44,615 nt of DNA. Origin: Acidobacteria bacterium bin61 (GTDB taxonomy: Bacteria; Acidobacteriota; Vicinamibacteria; Marinacidobacterales; Marinacidobacteraceae). Shown here piece after piece: positions 5,847-12,575 of the stretch. The stretch lies in assembly GCA_002238705.1 (NCBI GenBank), contig MPMW01000008.1:1-44615 (forward strand), written 5' to 3'. The first letter of the stretch is position 1. Each line of letters opens with the position of its first letter. The translations under genes and the position numbers were made by a program. Under the pieces are notes generated by a model that saw nothing but the letters and a program-made list of their open reading frames with translations, was not told the origin of the DNA and searched no databases.

Positions 5847-8756
5847 ATGAGAAAACTCATTCTCTTTACGCTGCTGGTGGCATGGCCCAGTGCGGCCTTG
5901 TCCCAGCAGATTTACGGGCGCCTTGAGGGCGCCGCGAGCGACGCCCAGGGCCTCGTGCTCCCCGGAGTGACGGTGACCCTGGAGTCGGAAGAACTCGTCG
6001 CCCCGCGGAGCGCCACGACGGACGTGGACGGCTCCTACCGGTTCGCGCAGCTCGTCGGCGGCAGCTACAACATGACGTTCGAACTGGGCGGTTTCCAGAC
6101 TGTCGTGTTCGAGGACATCACCGTGGTCGGTGGTTCGACATTCGAAATCAACGCCACCATGGACATCGCGACCGTCGCCGAGACCGTCACGGTCACGGGT
6201 GAATCCCCGGTGGTGGACGTGAAGACCACCGGCGTGTCGGCGACCTTCGACACCACCCAGCTCGAGGACGTCCCGTCGGCCACCGACATGTGGGCGGTCC
6301 TCCAGCAGAGCCCGGGCGTTCGGATGCGCGGCTACGACGTGGGCGGGTCCCACAAGAGCCAGCAGTCCGGCTACGAGACCTTCGGGGTCCGGGGACAGAA
6401 CCGGATCATCAACGACGGTGTGAACACCACCGAGGGCACCGGCGGCGCGGGCGGTTACTACGACTTCTACGCGATCGGCGAGTTCCAGGTTTCGGCCCAG
6501 GGCGCCGACGTGGAGTCGAACACCCCGGGCGCGACGGTGAACGCGGTGTGGAAGAGCGGCGGTAACGACTTCTCTGGAACCGAGCACTTCGCTTACGAGC
6601 CGCCCGACTGGATCAACGACAACATCACGTCGGACCTGATGGGCCGCGGCGGCACCACGGCGCCGGTGATCGAGTTCTACGAGGCGCACATCGATCTCGG
6701 CGGACCGATCGTCCGGGACAAGGCGTGGTTCTATGCCGCCTATAACCGGTTCGTTATCGACCGGATCATCTCCGGCCAGCCCGAAGAGGAAGGCACCGAC
6801 CTCGGCGACTTCGACATGTTCACCGTGAAGGCGAACTGGCAGATCACCGATCGGGACCAGTTCATCACTTTCCACCACTGGTCGCTGAAGCAGAAGCCCT
6901 TCCGGGGTCTCTCGGCGAACCGCCCGGCGGAATCCATCCTGGCGCAGGACTCGTGGAGCTGGCTGCACAAGGCCGAGTGGCAGCGGGTCTGGAGCGACCG
7001 GCTCTACAGCAACATCCAGGTGAACCACTTCGGCTTCGGTTGGCCGATGACGCCTGCCGTGGATCCGGCGACGAATCCGCCGCGCCTCGACTCGGGCACC
7101 AGCTTCTGGTCGGGCGCCGGCTGGAGGCCGTTCACCTTCAACCGCTGGAAGCCCCACTCGACCGGTCAGTTCAACTATTACCTGCCCACCGAGAGCGGCA
7201 GCCACGACTTCAAGTTCGGCTGGGACATGCAGATCGACGAGCGGCAGTTCGGCTGGAACGCCAACTCGGGCGCCGTGCGCTACCTCGACAACAGCGCACA
7301 GGATCCGCCGCGGCCGCAAAACGTGAACGAGATCCACTTCCAGAGCTTCCCGAACTTCAACCAGGACCGGAACACCCACATCGACTTCTACGCCCAGGAC
7401 GTCTGGACGTTGACGGACCGGCTGACGCTCAACGCGGGTGTCCGCTTCGGAAGCCAGCGGATCGGGTACCTCGGTTCCAACAACGTGCCGGGCGCCACCT
7501 GTCAGGCAGTCGTCGGTTGTATCCGCGAGATCGCCGACATCGATGCCAACGTGGCGGCGGCGCTCCCGCTCCTCTTCGGTCCGGGAGCCGAGATCCAGGG
7601 CAACAGCAACGTGATCAGTTGGTGGAACATCGCGCCGCGCGTGGGCTTCACCTATGACGTCACCGGCGAGGGCCGCACCGTCGTCAAGGGCTACGGGGGA
7701 CGCTATTACCACAACATGAACAGTGGATGGCAGAGTACGAACCCCGGTGGCAACAAGACCGTCACCTACACGTTCCTCGACCAGAACATGAACGGCCTCT
7801 TCGACGGCGTGACCGAACTGGGCGATCGCCTGGGCGGGAGCACCGGTGCCGGACTCGGCTCGGACTTCAGCGTGCCTCCGACCGGCAGCGCGGTGGACCC
7901 GAACACCAAACAGCCCTATGTGGATGAGGTCAGCGCCTCCTTCGAGCACCAGGTTGGCAACGACCTCGGGCTCCGCGCCTCGCTCGTCCACAAGCGCCAG
8001 ACGGGCGCATTTTTCGAACCCCTGAACATCGCCCGGGCCGGAAGACTGACGAACACCAAGCAGGTTCCCTGCCCTGCCGCCTGTCCTGATGGACTCGCCG
8101 GCACGATGCTGACGGTGCACGACCTCCCGGACGGCGCTCCGACGAGCGAAAACCTCGTCACCAACGTGCCGGAAGGCGAAGCGGATTTCAACTGGACGAC
8201 GCTCTCGCTGGGTGTCAACCGGCGGTTCCGGAACAACTTCTTCTGGAACGCCTACTTCGACTACCAGTGGCGGAACGAAGGCCGGACCCCTGGCCAGTCC
8301 ACGAGCCCGCTCACGACGGACCCGGTCGGTGTCGGCTGGACCTACCAGTACGGCTTCATCCCGCTCATCCAGAGCGTGACCAACTGGCAGTTCAAGGGCG
8401 CGGCACGCTACGTCATGCCGTATGAAGTCGGTGTCGCCGGAACGCTGCGCTACGTCAGCGGCTTCCCGTGGGCGCCGCTCCTGAGCGTGGGCATCGGAAA
8501 CGTGGGAACCCAGACGATCTTCCTCGATCACCTGGACAACCGCCGTTCGGACACCGTCTCGATCGTCGACTTCCGGATTGACAAGGCGGTCAGCCTCGGC
8601 GACAGCTCCGAGATCCAGTTGATGCTGGATGTCTTCAACGCGCTGAACAACGCCTCGGAGACCAACTTCATCATGCGCGCCGGCGGGGCGTACCGGAACA
8701 CCATCGAGTGGATCCAGGGCCGGACGATCGGCCTCAGCGCCCGCTTGACCTTCTAG
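5847..8756 (+). CDS. TonB-dependent receptor, Oar/CarboxypepD_reg type (copy 1)
   Basis: 969 residues; AAGGAGG lies 10 nt before the ATG. Residues 1-20 are a signal peptide ending ALSQQ. About residues 23-105 form a CarboxypepD_reg beta-sandwich (LEGAASDAQGLVLPGVTVTL ... GSYRFAQL). A plug domain spans about 110-240 (TVTVTGESPVVDV, then GYDVGGSHKSQQ and DGVNTTEGTGGAGGYYD). The rest is a 22-strand-type barrel ending in a terminal Phe (RTIGLSARLTF), the usual outer-membrane assembly signal. A loop FLDQNMNGLFDGVTELG has an EF-hand-like DxNxNGxxD pattern. It imports a large or scarce ligand using TonB energy; the substrate is unknown. It sits alone among toxin-antitoxin genes, with no SusD partner. 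Confidence 0.93.
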   Translation: MRKLILFTLLVAWPSAALSQQIYGRLEGAASDAQGLVLPGVTVTLESEELVAPRSATTDVDGSYRFAQLVGGSYNMTFELGGFQTVVFEDITVVGGSTFEINATMDIATVAETVTVTGESPVVDVKTTGVSATFDTTQLEDVPSATDMWAVLQQSPGVRMRGYDVGGSHKSQQSGYETFGVRGQNRIINDGVNTTEGTGGAGGYYDFYAIGEFQVSAQGADVESNTPGATVNAVWKSGGNDFSGTEHFAYEPPDWINDNITSDLMGRGGTTAPVIEFYEAHIDLGGPIVRDKAWFYAAYNRFVIDRIISGQPEEEGTDLGDFDMFTVKANWQITDRDQFITFHHWSLKQKPFRGLSANRPAESILAQDSWSWLHKAEWQRVWSDRLYSNIQVNHFGFGWPMTPAVDPATNPPRLDSGTSFWSGAGWRPFTFNRWKPHSTGQFNYYLPTESGSHDFKFGWDMQIDERQFGWNANSGAVRYLDNSAQDPPRPQNVNEIHFQSFPNFNQDRNTHIDFYAQDVWTLTDRLTLNAGVRFGSQRIGYLGSNNVPGATCQAVVGCIREIADIDANVAAALPLLFGPGAEIQGNSNVISWWNIAPRVGFTYDVTGEGRTVVKGYGGRYYHNMNSGWQSTNPGGNKTVTYTFLDQNMNGLFDGVTELGDRLGGSTGAGLGSDFSVPPTGSAVDPNTKQPYVDEVSASFEHQVGNDLGLRASLVHKRQTGAFFEPLNIARAGRLTNTKQVPCPAACPDGLAGTMLTVHDLPDGAPTSENLVTNVPEGEADFNWTTLSLGVNRRFRNNFFWNAYFDYQWRNEGRTPGQSTSPLTTDPVGVGWTYQYGFIPLIQSVTNWQFKGAARYVMPYEVGVAGTLRYVSGFPWAPLLSVGIGNVGTQTIFLDHLDNRRSDTVSIVDFRIDKAVSLGDSSEIQLMLDVFNALNNASETNFIMRAGGAYRNTIEWIQGRTIGLSARLTF

Positions 8757-8782
8757 GGATCCTCTAGCCAAAGCACCTTCAA

Positions 8783-8820
8783 GGCCCGCCGCCCTTCGGG
8801 GCGGCGGGCCTTTCGCTTTC
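8783..8820 (+). terminator. Rho-independent terminator of TonB receptor 1
   Basis: A perfect 12-bp GC stem (GGCCCGCCGCCC at 8783-8794, complement at 8799-8810) with a TTCG tetraloop is followed by TTTCGCTTTC. It is 26 nt after the receptor stop. Strong by inspection. Confidence 0.85.
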
Positions 8821-8991
8821 TGGCGGGGAGCGTTGAACGCCGGGTGCTCGAGCTACGAGGAATGGATGCCGGCCGCCGCCGTCTTCCATCCCCCGTGCTC
8901 AAGGGGTCCTCCGCAGAGCTATCGCTCTGCTCCGGAAACAGCCGGCACCCCCCGCCGGAGGCGGGCGGGGGCGCGCGGGGGCGCCGGGTGT

Positions 8992-9017
8992 GGGGGGGGG
9001 GGGAGGGGGGGGGGGGG
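8992..9017 (+). repeat. Poly-G tract (G12-A-G13)
   Basis: Twelve G (8992-9003), one A, then thirteen G (9005-9017), flanked by further G4-5 runs (8957-8985) and preceded by C runs. The tract can form a G-quadruplex and is a hot spot for replication slippage and for sequencing error. Its exact length should not be trusted. Confidence 0.9.
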
Positions 9018-9084
9018 CCGCGCGGGGCCGCTGGTTGTGGAGGGCGGGTAAGCGAGGGAGGCTCGCCTGTTCTTCGGCGATTTG

Positions 9085-9101
9085 AGATATCCTTTAGATA
9101 T
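9085..9101 (+). promoter_or_regulatory. Phased direct repeat, candidate MazE operator
   Basis: AGATAT occurs at 9085-9090 and 9096-9101, spaced 11 bp (one helical turn), 17 nt or more upstream of the antitoxin ATG. The block is AT-rich and could include the -10 element (TAGATA at 9095-9100). AbrB/MazE antitoxins autoregulate through such sites; the assignment is inference. Confidence 0.35.
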
Positions 9102-9117
9102 TCCTAGAGACGTTCCC

Positions 9118-9357
9118 ATGGGTGCCAGAACACGTGTTTCGCGATGGGGCGCGAGCCTCGCGATCCGCATTCCCAAGCCCGTCGCGGAACAGTGGGGCGT
9201 TCGCGAAGGAGCGGTCGTTGAGATCGTCCCGCGCCGGGACGAAGTGATTCTTCGGAAGCGGCGCTACGACCTCAGGAATCTGGTGGCCGGCATAACCGCG
9301 GACAACCGCCACGGTGAGACGGACTCGGGCGCTGCCGAGGGCGCCGAAGCGTGGTAG
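9118..9357 (+). CDS. mazE: MazE/AbrB-family antitoxin
   Basis: I place the start at ATG 9118, giving 79 residues that begin directly with the swapped-hairpin DNA-binding domain: RVSRWGASLAIRIPKPVAEQWGVREGAVVEIV, the typical MazE pattern W-G-x-S-x-A-x-R-I-P. Upstream in-frame TTG 9082 would add sequence that overlaps the likely promoter. The C-terminal tail (NLVAGITADNRHGETDSG...EGAEAW) is the expected toxin-wrapping segment; MazE tails often end in acidic residues and Trp. The stop overlaps the GTG start of the toxin gene, so the pair is coupled. Confidence 0.87.
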   Translation: MGARTRVSRWGASLAIRIPKPVAEQWGVREGAVVEIVPRRDEVILRKRRYDLRNLVAGITADNRHGETDSGAAEGAEAW

Positions 9358-9692
9358 GTGATCTTCAGGTTCCCCACCGCGGCGATCTCGTCTGGTTGAA
9401 CTTCAATCCCCAGCCGGGACACGAACAGGCGGGTCATCGCCCGGCGCTCGTGCTGAGTCCGCAGGAATACAACGAGAAATCGAGCGTCGCCCTGTTCTGT
9501 CCCATCACCTCCAAGGCGAAGGGATATCCCTTCGAGGTTGAGTTGCCTCCGGGAGGGCCGATCGGAGGCGCCGTTCTTGCGGATCAGGTACGCAGCTTCG
9601 ATTGGCGGGCGCGAGGACTGAGGTTCGCGGCTGGCGCGCCACGGCACGTCGTCACCGAGGTTCTGGGGAAGCTAAACGTCCTGCTTTCCTGA
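9351..9692 (+). CDS. mazF: MazF/PemK-family endoribonuclease toxin
   Basis: GTG at 9351, 113 residues, overlapping the antitoxin by 7 nt. Family motifs are clear: RGDLVWLNFNPQPGHEQAGHRPALVLSPQEYN at the N-terminus, FCPITSKAKGYPFEVELP in the middle, and a C-terminal VLADQVRSFDWRARG then VLGKLNVLLS. MazF toxins cut single-stranded mRNA or rRNA at short motifs and are neutralised by the upstream MazE. The length is normal and all conserved blocks are present, so the toxin looks intact. It converges on the vapC gene across a short hairpin. Confidence 0.9.
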   Translation: MVGDLQVPHRGDLVWLNFNPQPGHEQAGHRPALVLSPQEYNEKSSVALFCPITSKAKGYPFEVELPPGGPIGGAVLADQVRSFDWRARGLRFAAGAPRHVVTEVLGKLNVLLS

Positions 9693-9699
9693 GACACCA

Positions 9700-9716
9700 C
9701 AGGGTCGTCGACCCTG
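9700..9716. terminator. Bidirectional hairpin between mazF and vapC
   Basis: CAGGGTC (9700-9706), GTC loop, GACCCTG (9710-9716): a perfect 7-bp stem placed 8 nt after the mazF stop and 24 nt before the vapC stop. It lacks a U-tract on either strand. Confidence 0.45.
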
Positions 9717-9739
9717 AAGCGTCCCGGGGCGACCTCCGG

Positions 9740-10177
9740 TCACACGGCTCTGATTTGGACCAGCTCCTCCAGACCGGCGAAGTCTGCGGGGTTTCGCGTG
9801 AACAGCGGCAGGCCGTGGGCCAGAGCAGTCGCAGCGATCAGAAGGTCGGCAAACCGCCGGCGGGTCCTACGCCCGTTGCTGCCCGTCGTCGCGTAGAGGC
9901 GACCGTAGGCGCGCGCGACGTCAGCATCAAGTGGCAGCGGATCCCAGCGCGAGGCCGCCCACTGGAGGCGGTCCTGCCGGCGGCCGCGCTCCTGCTCGTC
10001 CACCGCAGCGTGCGGACCGGCCGCGAGTTCCGCGAGCGTGACGGCGGAAAGTGCGGTTTCGTCCGGAAGGTCGTCGCTGTTGATCAAGTCGAGGTCAATG
10101 ACGACAGATGTATCGAGCAGACCGCGAACTTCGCCGGATGACCGCGGAGGCAGTGAGTGTCCCTCAGATCTCGACAT
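9740..10177 (-). CDS. vapC: VapC PIN-domain toxin
   Basis: 145 residues from ATG at 10177; the PIN fold itself begins about 20 residues in (LLDTSVVIDLDLI), so a later start is possible. PIN acidic residues are visible: LLDTSVVID, VTLAELAAGP (about residue 50), and RRFADLLIAATALAHGLPLFTRNPADFAGL near the end, which carries the third acidic residue and the TRNxxDF motif. VapC toxins cleave initiator tRNA or the 23S sarcin-ricin loop. The gene overlaps the upstream antitoxin by 14 nt, so translation is coupled. Confidence 0.9.
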   Translation of the reverse strand: MSRSEGHSLPPRSSGEVRGLLDTSVVIDLDLINSDDLPDETALSAVTLAELAAGPHAAVDEQERGRRQDRLQWAASRWDPLPLDADVARAYGRLYATTGSNGRRTRRRFADLLIAATALAHGLPLFTRNPADFAGLEELVQIRAV

Positions 10178-10409
10178 CCTGATCTACGAGCGCATCAAGG
10201 TCGGCCCGAAACCGCTCGGCATCAATTCGCGGTGCGGTTGCGGCGGCTGCCTTGATCACGGTGCGCGGAACAAACCGGCGAGCGGCCAGCGGTCTCAGTT
10301 CCGCGATTGGCGTCCCGTTCCGGGTTACGGTCAAGTGCTCACCCGCCTGCACCTCCCGGAGGACGGCCCCGGAATCGTTCCTGAGTTGACGCTGGGTAAT
10401 CGTGCGCAT
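10164..10409 (-). CDS. Phd/YefM-family antitoxin
   Basis: ATG at 10409, 81 residues. The N-terminus MRTITQRQLRNDSGAVLREVQAGEHLTVTRNGTPIAELRPL is the canonical Phd/YefM fold (strand, helix, VTRNGxPxAEL). The C-terminal helix ends RFRADLDALVDQDVEI and would bind the VapC partner. A longer in-frame upstream extension is disfavoured because it would run through the palindromic operator and into the divergent gene. It is probably autoregulated with VapC at the 10428-10447 palindrome. Confidence 0.88.
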   Translation of the reverse strand: MRTITQRQLRNDSGAVLREVQAGEHLTVTRNGTPIAELRPLAARRFVPRTVIKAAAATAPRIDAERFRADLDALVDQDVEI

Positions 10410-10427
10410 CGACTCACCGTAGCATTT

Positions 10428-10447
10428 GGAGCATCTTCGGATGCTCC
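10428..10447 (-). promoter_or_regulatory. Palindromic operator of Phd-VapC module
   Basis: GGAGCATC-TTCG-GATGCTCC is a perfect 8-bp inverted repeat with a 4-nt centre, 18 nt upstream of the antitoxin start. A further half-site (AGCAT at 10421-10425) lies between it and the gene, next to an extended -10-like TGCTACGGT. Phd-type antitoxins bind short palindromes of this kind. As RNA it would be a UUCG/CGAA-capped hairpin, so a transcript-level role is the alternative. Confidence 0.5.
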
Positions 10448-10500
10448 CGCGCCTGGTGAGGAGGTTGCCGCGTCCTCGCTGGGTGGCCGATCCTGATCGG

Positions 10501-10523
10501 GTAACAGTTCTTACTGGTAAGAT
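10501..10523 (+). promoter_or_regulatory. GTAA/TTAC half-site cluster and extended -10 of AbrB-PIN module
   Basis: GTAA (10501), TTAC (10511) and GTAA (10517-10520) form overlapping inverted repeats. The last overlaps an extended -10 element, TGG-TAAGAT (TAAGAT at 10518-10523). The predicted transcription start would fall at about the ATG (10530), giving a leaderless or nearly leaderless mRNA. No convincing -35 is visible. Confidence 0.4.
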
Positions 10524-10529
10524 TCTCCC

Positions 10530-10790
10530 ATGAACGACGTCGTCACGACGAGGCTGTCTTCCAAGGGACAGGTGGTAATCCCCGAGCCCATCCGTCAGCG
10601 GATGAGTCTCAAGCCCGGTGTGCGGTTCGTTGTCGTGGGTAATGCCGACGCCATTGTGCTGCGGCCGATCACGGCGCCTTCTCTGGACGAATTCGACTCC
10701 CTCATCGCCGAGGCTCGTCGGGCCGCACGGGAAGCGGGCCTCCGCAAATCGGACATTGCCGCTGCCATCAAGGCAGTCCGGTCGCGGTGA
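10530..10790 (+). CDS. AbrB/SpoVT-type antitoxin
   Basis: 86 residues from ATG 10530. The DNA-binding swapped-hairpin is obvious: TTRLSSKGQVVIPEPIRQRMSLKPGVRFVVVGNADAIVLRPI, with the SSKGQVVIP signature. The C-terminal half (LDEFDSLIAEARRAAREAGLRKSDIAAAIKAVRS) is an amphipathic helical toxin-binding tail. The stop overlaps the next gene's GTG by four bases. With the PIN gene it forms an antitoxin-toxin operon; autoregulation at the GTAA/TTAC cluster is likely. Confidence 0.9.
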   Translation: MNDVVTTRLSSKGQVVIPEPIRQRMSLKPGVRFVVVGNADAIVLRPITAPSLDEFDSLIAEARRAAREAGLRKSDIAAAIKAVRSR

Positions 10791-11203
10791 GGGTCGTTCT
10801 CGACACCAATGTCTTCGTTTCGGCCGTCTTCTTCGGAGGTACCCCCGGTCGCGTACTTTCGCTCTGGCGAGATCGGGCGTTCGACATTGCGGTGTCCCGA
10901 GAGGTCCTGGAGGAATACGTCCGTGTGGGCGAGCGGCTTGCCGCACAGGCGCCCGGTGTAGATCTTGGTCCCGCCCTGGACCTGATTGCGGCGCATGCAA
11001 TCTTCGTCATCGCCGGGTCTCTCCCGGAACCGGTCTGTCGAGATCCTGATGATGACAAGTTCCTCGTCTGCGCCTTGGCCGCCGAGGCGAAAACCATCGT
11101 CAGCGGAGATCGGGATCTTCTGGTTCTTTCCCCCTACCGGGGTGTCACCGTCCTGAGTCCGTCCGCGTTCACCAAACAGCTCTCGCGCACGGGTCGTTCC
11201 TGA
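10787..11203 (+). CDS. PIN-domain toxin of the COG1569/PIN_3 type
   Basis: GTG at 10787, 138 residues. RVVLDTNVFVSAVFFGGTPGRVLSLW is the typical start of the 'putative toxin, PIN family' group. VSREVLEEYVRV supplies the second acidic residue, and CRDPDDDKFLVCALAAEAKTIVSGDRDLLVL carries the DxDDxKFL and GDxDLL motifs of this family. This is a different PIN branch from the other two in the window. It is coupled to the upstream AbrB antitoxin by a GTGA overlap. Confidence 0.9.
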   Translation: MRVVLDTNVFVSAVFFGGTPGRVLSLWRDRAFDIAVSREVLEEYVRVGERLAAQAPGVDLGPALDLIAAHAIFVIAGSLPEPVCRDPDDDKFLVCALAAEAKTIVSGDRDLLVLSPYRGVTVLSPSAFTKQLSRTGRS

Positions 11204-11213
11204 CGGCCGTGCG

Positions 11214-11236
11214 CCGCTGAAACAGTCGCCCAGCGG
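11214..11236. terminator. Candidate bidirectional hairpin
   Basis: CCGCTG (11214-11219) and CAGCGG (11231-11236) lie between the convergent PIN and NHL-repeat genes. 6-bp stem, 11-nt loop, no U-tract. Confidence 0.3.
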
Positions 11237-11272
11237 CAGCAGTCCCACGACCCTCCGTGCAAGGTCAAACAA

Positions 11273-12391
11273 TCACTCTTGGGCGCGTTCGTACTTGGTG
11301 AGACCGCCGCCCGCGGTCGGACGTGAGGCCGGTCCTTCGGCGACGAACACGTTGCCGTCCTCATCCACCGCGACGCCCTCGCCCGCGACTCCCTGCAGCA
11401 CCCGTCCCTCGGCCGGGTAGTGCGGCGGGATGAAGGCCGTCACCTTGTCCTCGCTGGCGTGTCCGATGCGGACTCCGTTGAGCCAGCCGTAGTGGTTGGT
11501 CTCGGTGGATTCCGAGTCGATCGCATAGAGCATGTCGTCGTCGGTGATGAACAGCCCGCTGATCCGGCTGAACTGGTAATACGTATCCAGCAGGTTCCCT
11601 TCCTGGTCGAAGATCTGGATCCGGTGGTTGCCGCGGTCCGCCACAAAGAGGCGCCCCTGGGAATCGAATTCCAGCGCGTGCGGGGTGCGGAACTGACCGG
11701 GCCGGAAGCCGATGATGCCCCACTCCTTGATGAAGTTGCCTTCGGAGTCGTACTTGAGGATGCGTCCGGTCCGCCCTTCGGGGGGATCCGGGCTCTGGCC
11801 GCTGTGGCCGTCGGAAACGAAGATGTCGCCGTTGGGCGCGGTGATGACGTCGCAGGGTTCGTAGAGCTGTCCGGGACCGCTGCCAGGCTGTCCGGCGATC
11901 CCGAGGCGCATCAGTTCCTCGCCGTTGGGACTGAACTTGATGACCTGGTGCCCCTTGGTGCCGGCCTCGTTGCCCTGGGAGTCGGTCACCCAGACGTTGC
12001 CGTCATCGTCCACGTGGAGCCCGTGGGGCAGGACGAACAGGCCGGCGCCGAACTCGGCGAGAAGCTCGCCGGTGTGCCGGTCGTACTTGAGGACCGGATT
12101 GATGTCCGGGTTCTCTTCGCAACCGCCGGCCAGGGCGTTCGCCCCGCAGCGGTCGTAGACCCAGACATGGCCGTCAGGGTCGATGTCCACACCCGCGGTG
12201 GAACCCCAGGTCCGTCCGTCCGGGAGATCGGCCCACTGGGTGATGACCGTCGGGTTCGGGTTCGGCAGGTTCCGCTGGATGAGGTCGGCGTTTCCCGCCG
12301 GCTCTTCCATTTCGGCGGGCATGTCGCCGCCACAGCCAAAGACGGCGAACGCCAGGCCGCCCGCCAGCAAGAGGATTTTCACGTCGCGCAT
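11273..12391 (-). CDS. NHL-repeat beta-propeller lipoprotein (peptidyl-hydroxyglycine lyase-like)
   Basis: I start at ATG 12391, with AAGGAG 8 nt upstream, giving 372 residues. The signal LLLAGGLAFAVFGCG is a lipobox signal. At least five NHL repeats follow, for example GVDIDPDGHVWVYDRCG, GLHVDDDGNVWVTDSQG, DVITAPNGDIFVSDGHS, ALEFDSQGRLFVADRGNHRIQIFDQEG and GVAVDEDGNVFVAEG. The order and wording match secreted proteins annotated as peptidyl-alpha-hydroxyglycine alpha-amidating lyase-like; lyase activity is not shown for bacterial members. A Cys pair (CGANALAGGC, about residues 83-92) may form a disulfide. It is probably a periplasmic or outer-membrane-anchored binding or lyase propeller, transcribed divergently from the AlbA-type gene. 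Confidence 0.85.
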   Translation of the reverse strand: MRDVKILLLAGGLAFAVFGCGGDMPAEMEEPAGNADLIQRNLPNPNPTVITQWADLPDGRTWGSTAGVDIDPDGHVWVYDRCGANALAGGCEENPDINPVLKYDRHTGELLAEFGAGLFVLPHGLHVDDDGNVWVTDSQGNEAGTKGHQVIKFSPNGEELMRLGIAGQPGSGPGQLYEPCDVITAPNGDIFVSDGHSGQSPDPPEGRTGRILKYDSEGNFIKEWGIIGFRPGQFRTPHALEFDSQGRLFVADRGNHRIQIFDQEGNLLDTYYQFSRISGLFITDDDMLYAIDSESTETNHYGWLNGVRIGHASEDKVTAFIPPHYPAEGRVLQGVAGEGVAVDEDGNVFVAEGPASRPTAGGGLTKYERAQE

Positions 12392-12575
12392 GGTGCCGCT
12401 CCTTGAGAGTTTCTGAGGCCCGTTGTCCCGCAACTGGCCGGGTCGCAGTGTACCCGTGACAGTCTGCGAACTGTTCTGTGGTCCTTCACGGCTTGTTGAG
12501 GGAAGCGCTTGATGGCACGAAGACGGCGCCGGCGACTCACGAGCCGTTCTCCGGTCGGATACCGTAAGAGGCCCC

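Larger units (their letters stand above)
8757..9117. other. Intergenic stretch with terminator and poly-G tract
   Basis: 361 nt without a supported gene. It holds the receptor terminator at the left, then C- and G-rich low-complexity sequence from about 8945 to 9050, then a locally AT-rich promoter-like stretch (9080-9105) before the mazE-like gene. Short open frames here are low-complexity artefacts. Confidence 0.6.

Noticed and set aside
8833..9107. Open frames through the poly-G region
   Set aside because: Products are Gly/Arg low-complexity runs, an artefact of the G tracts.
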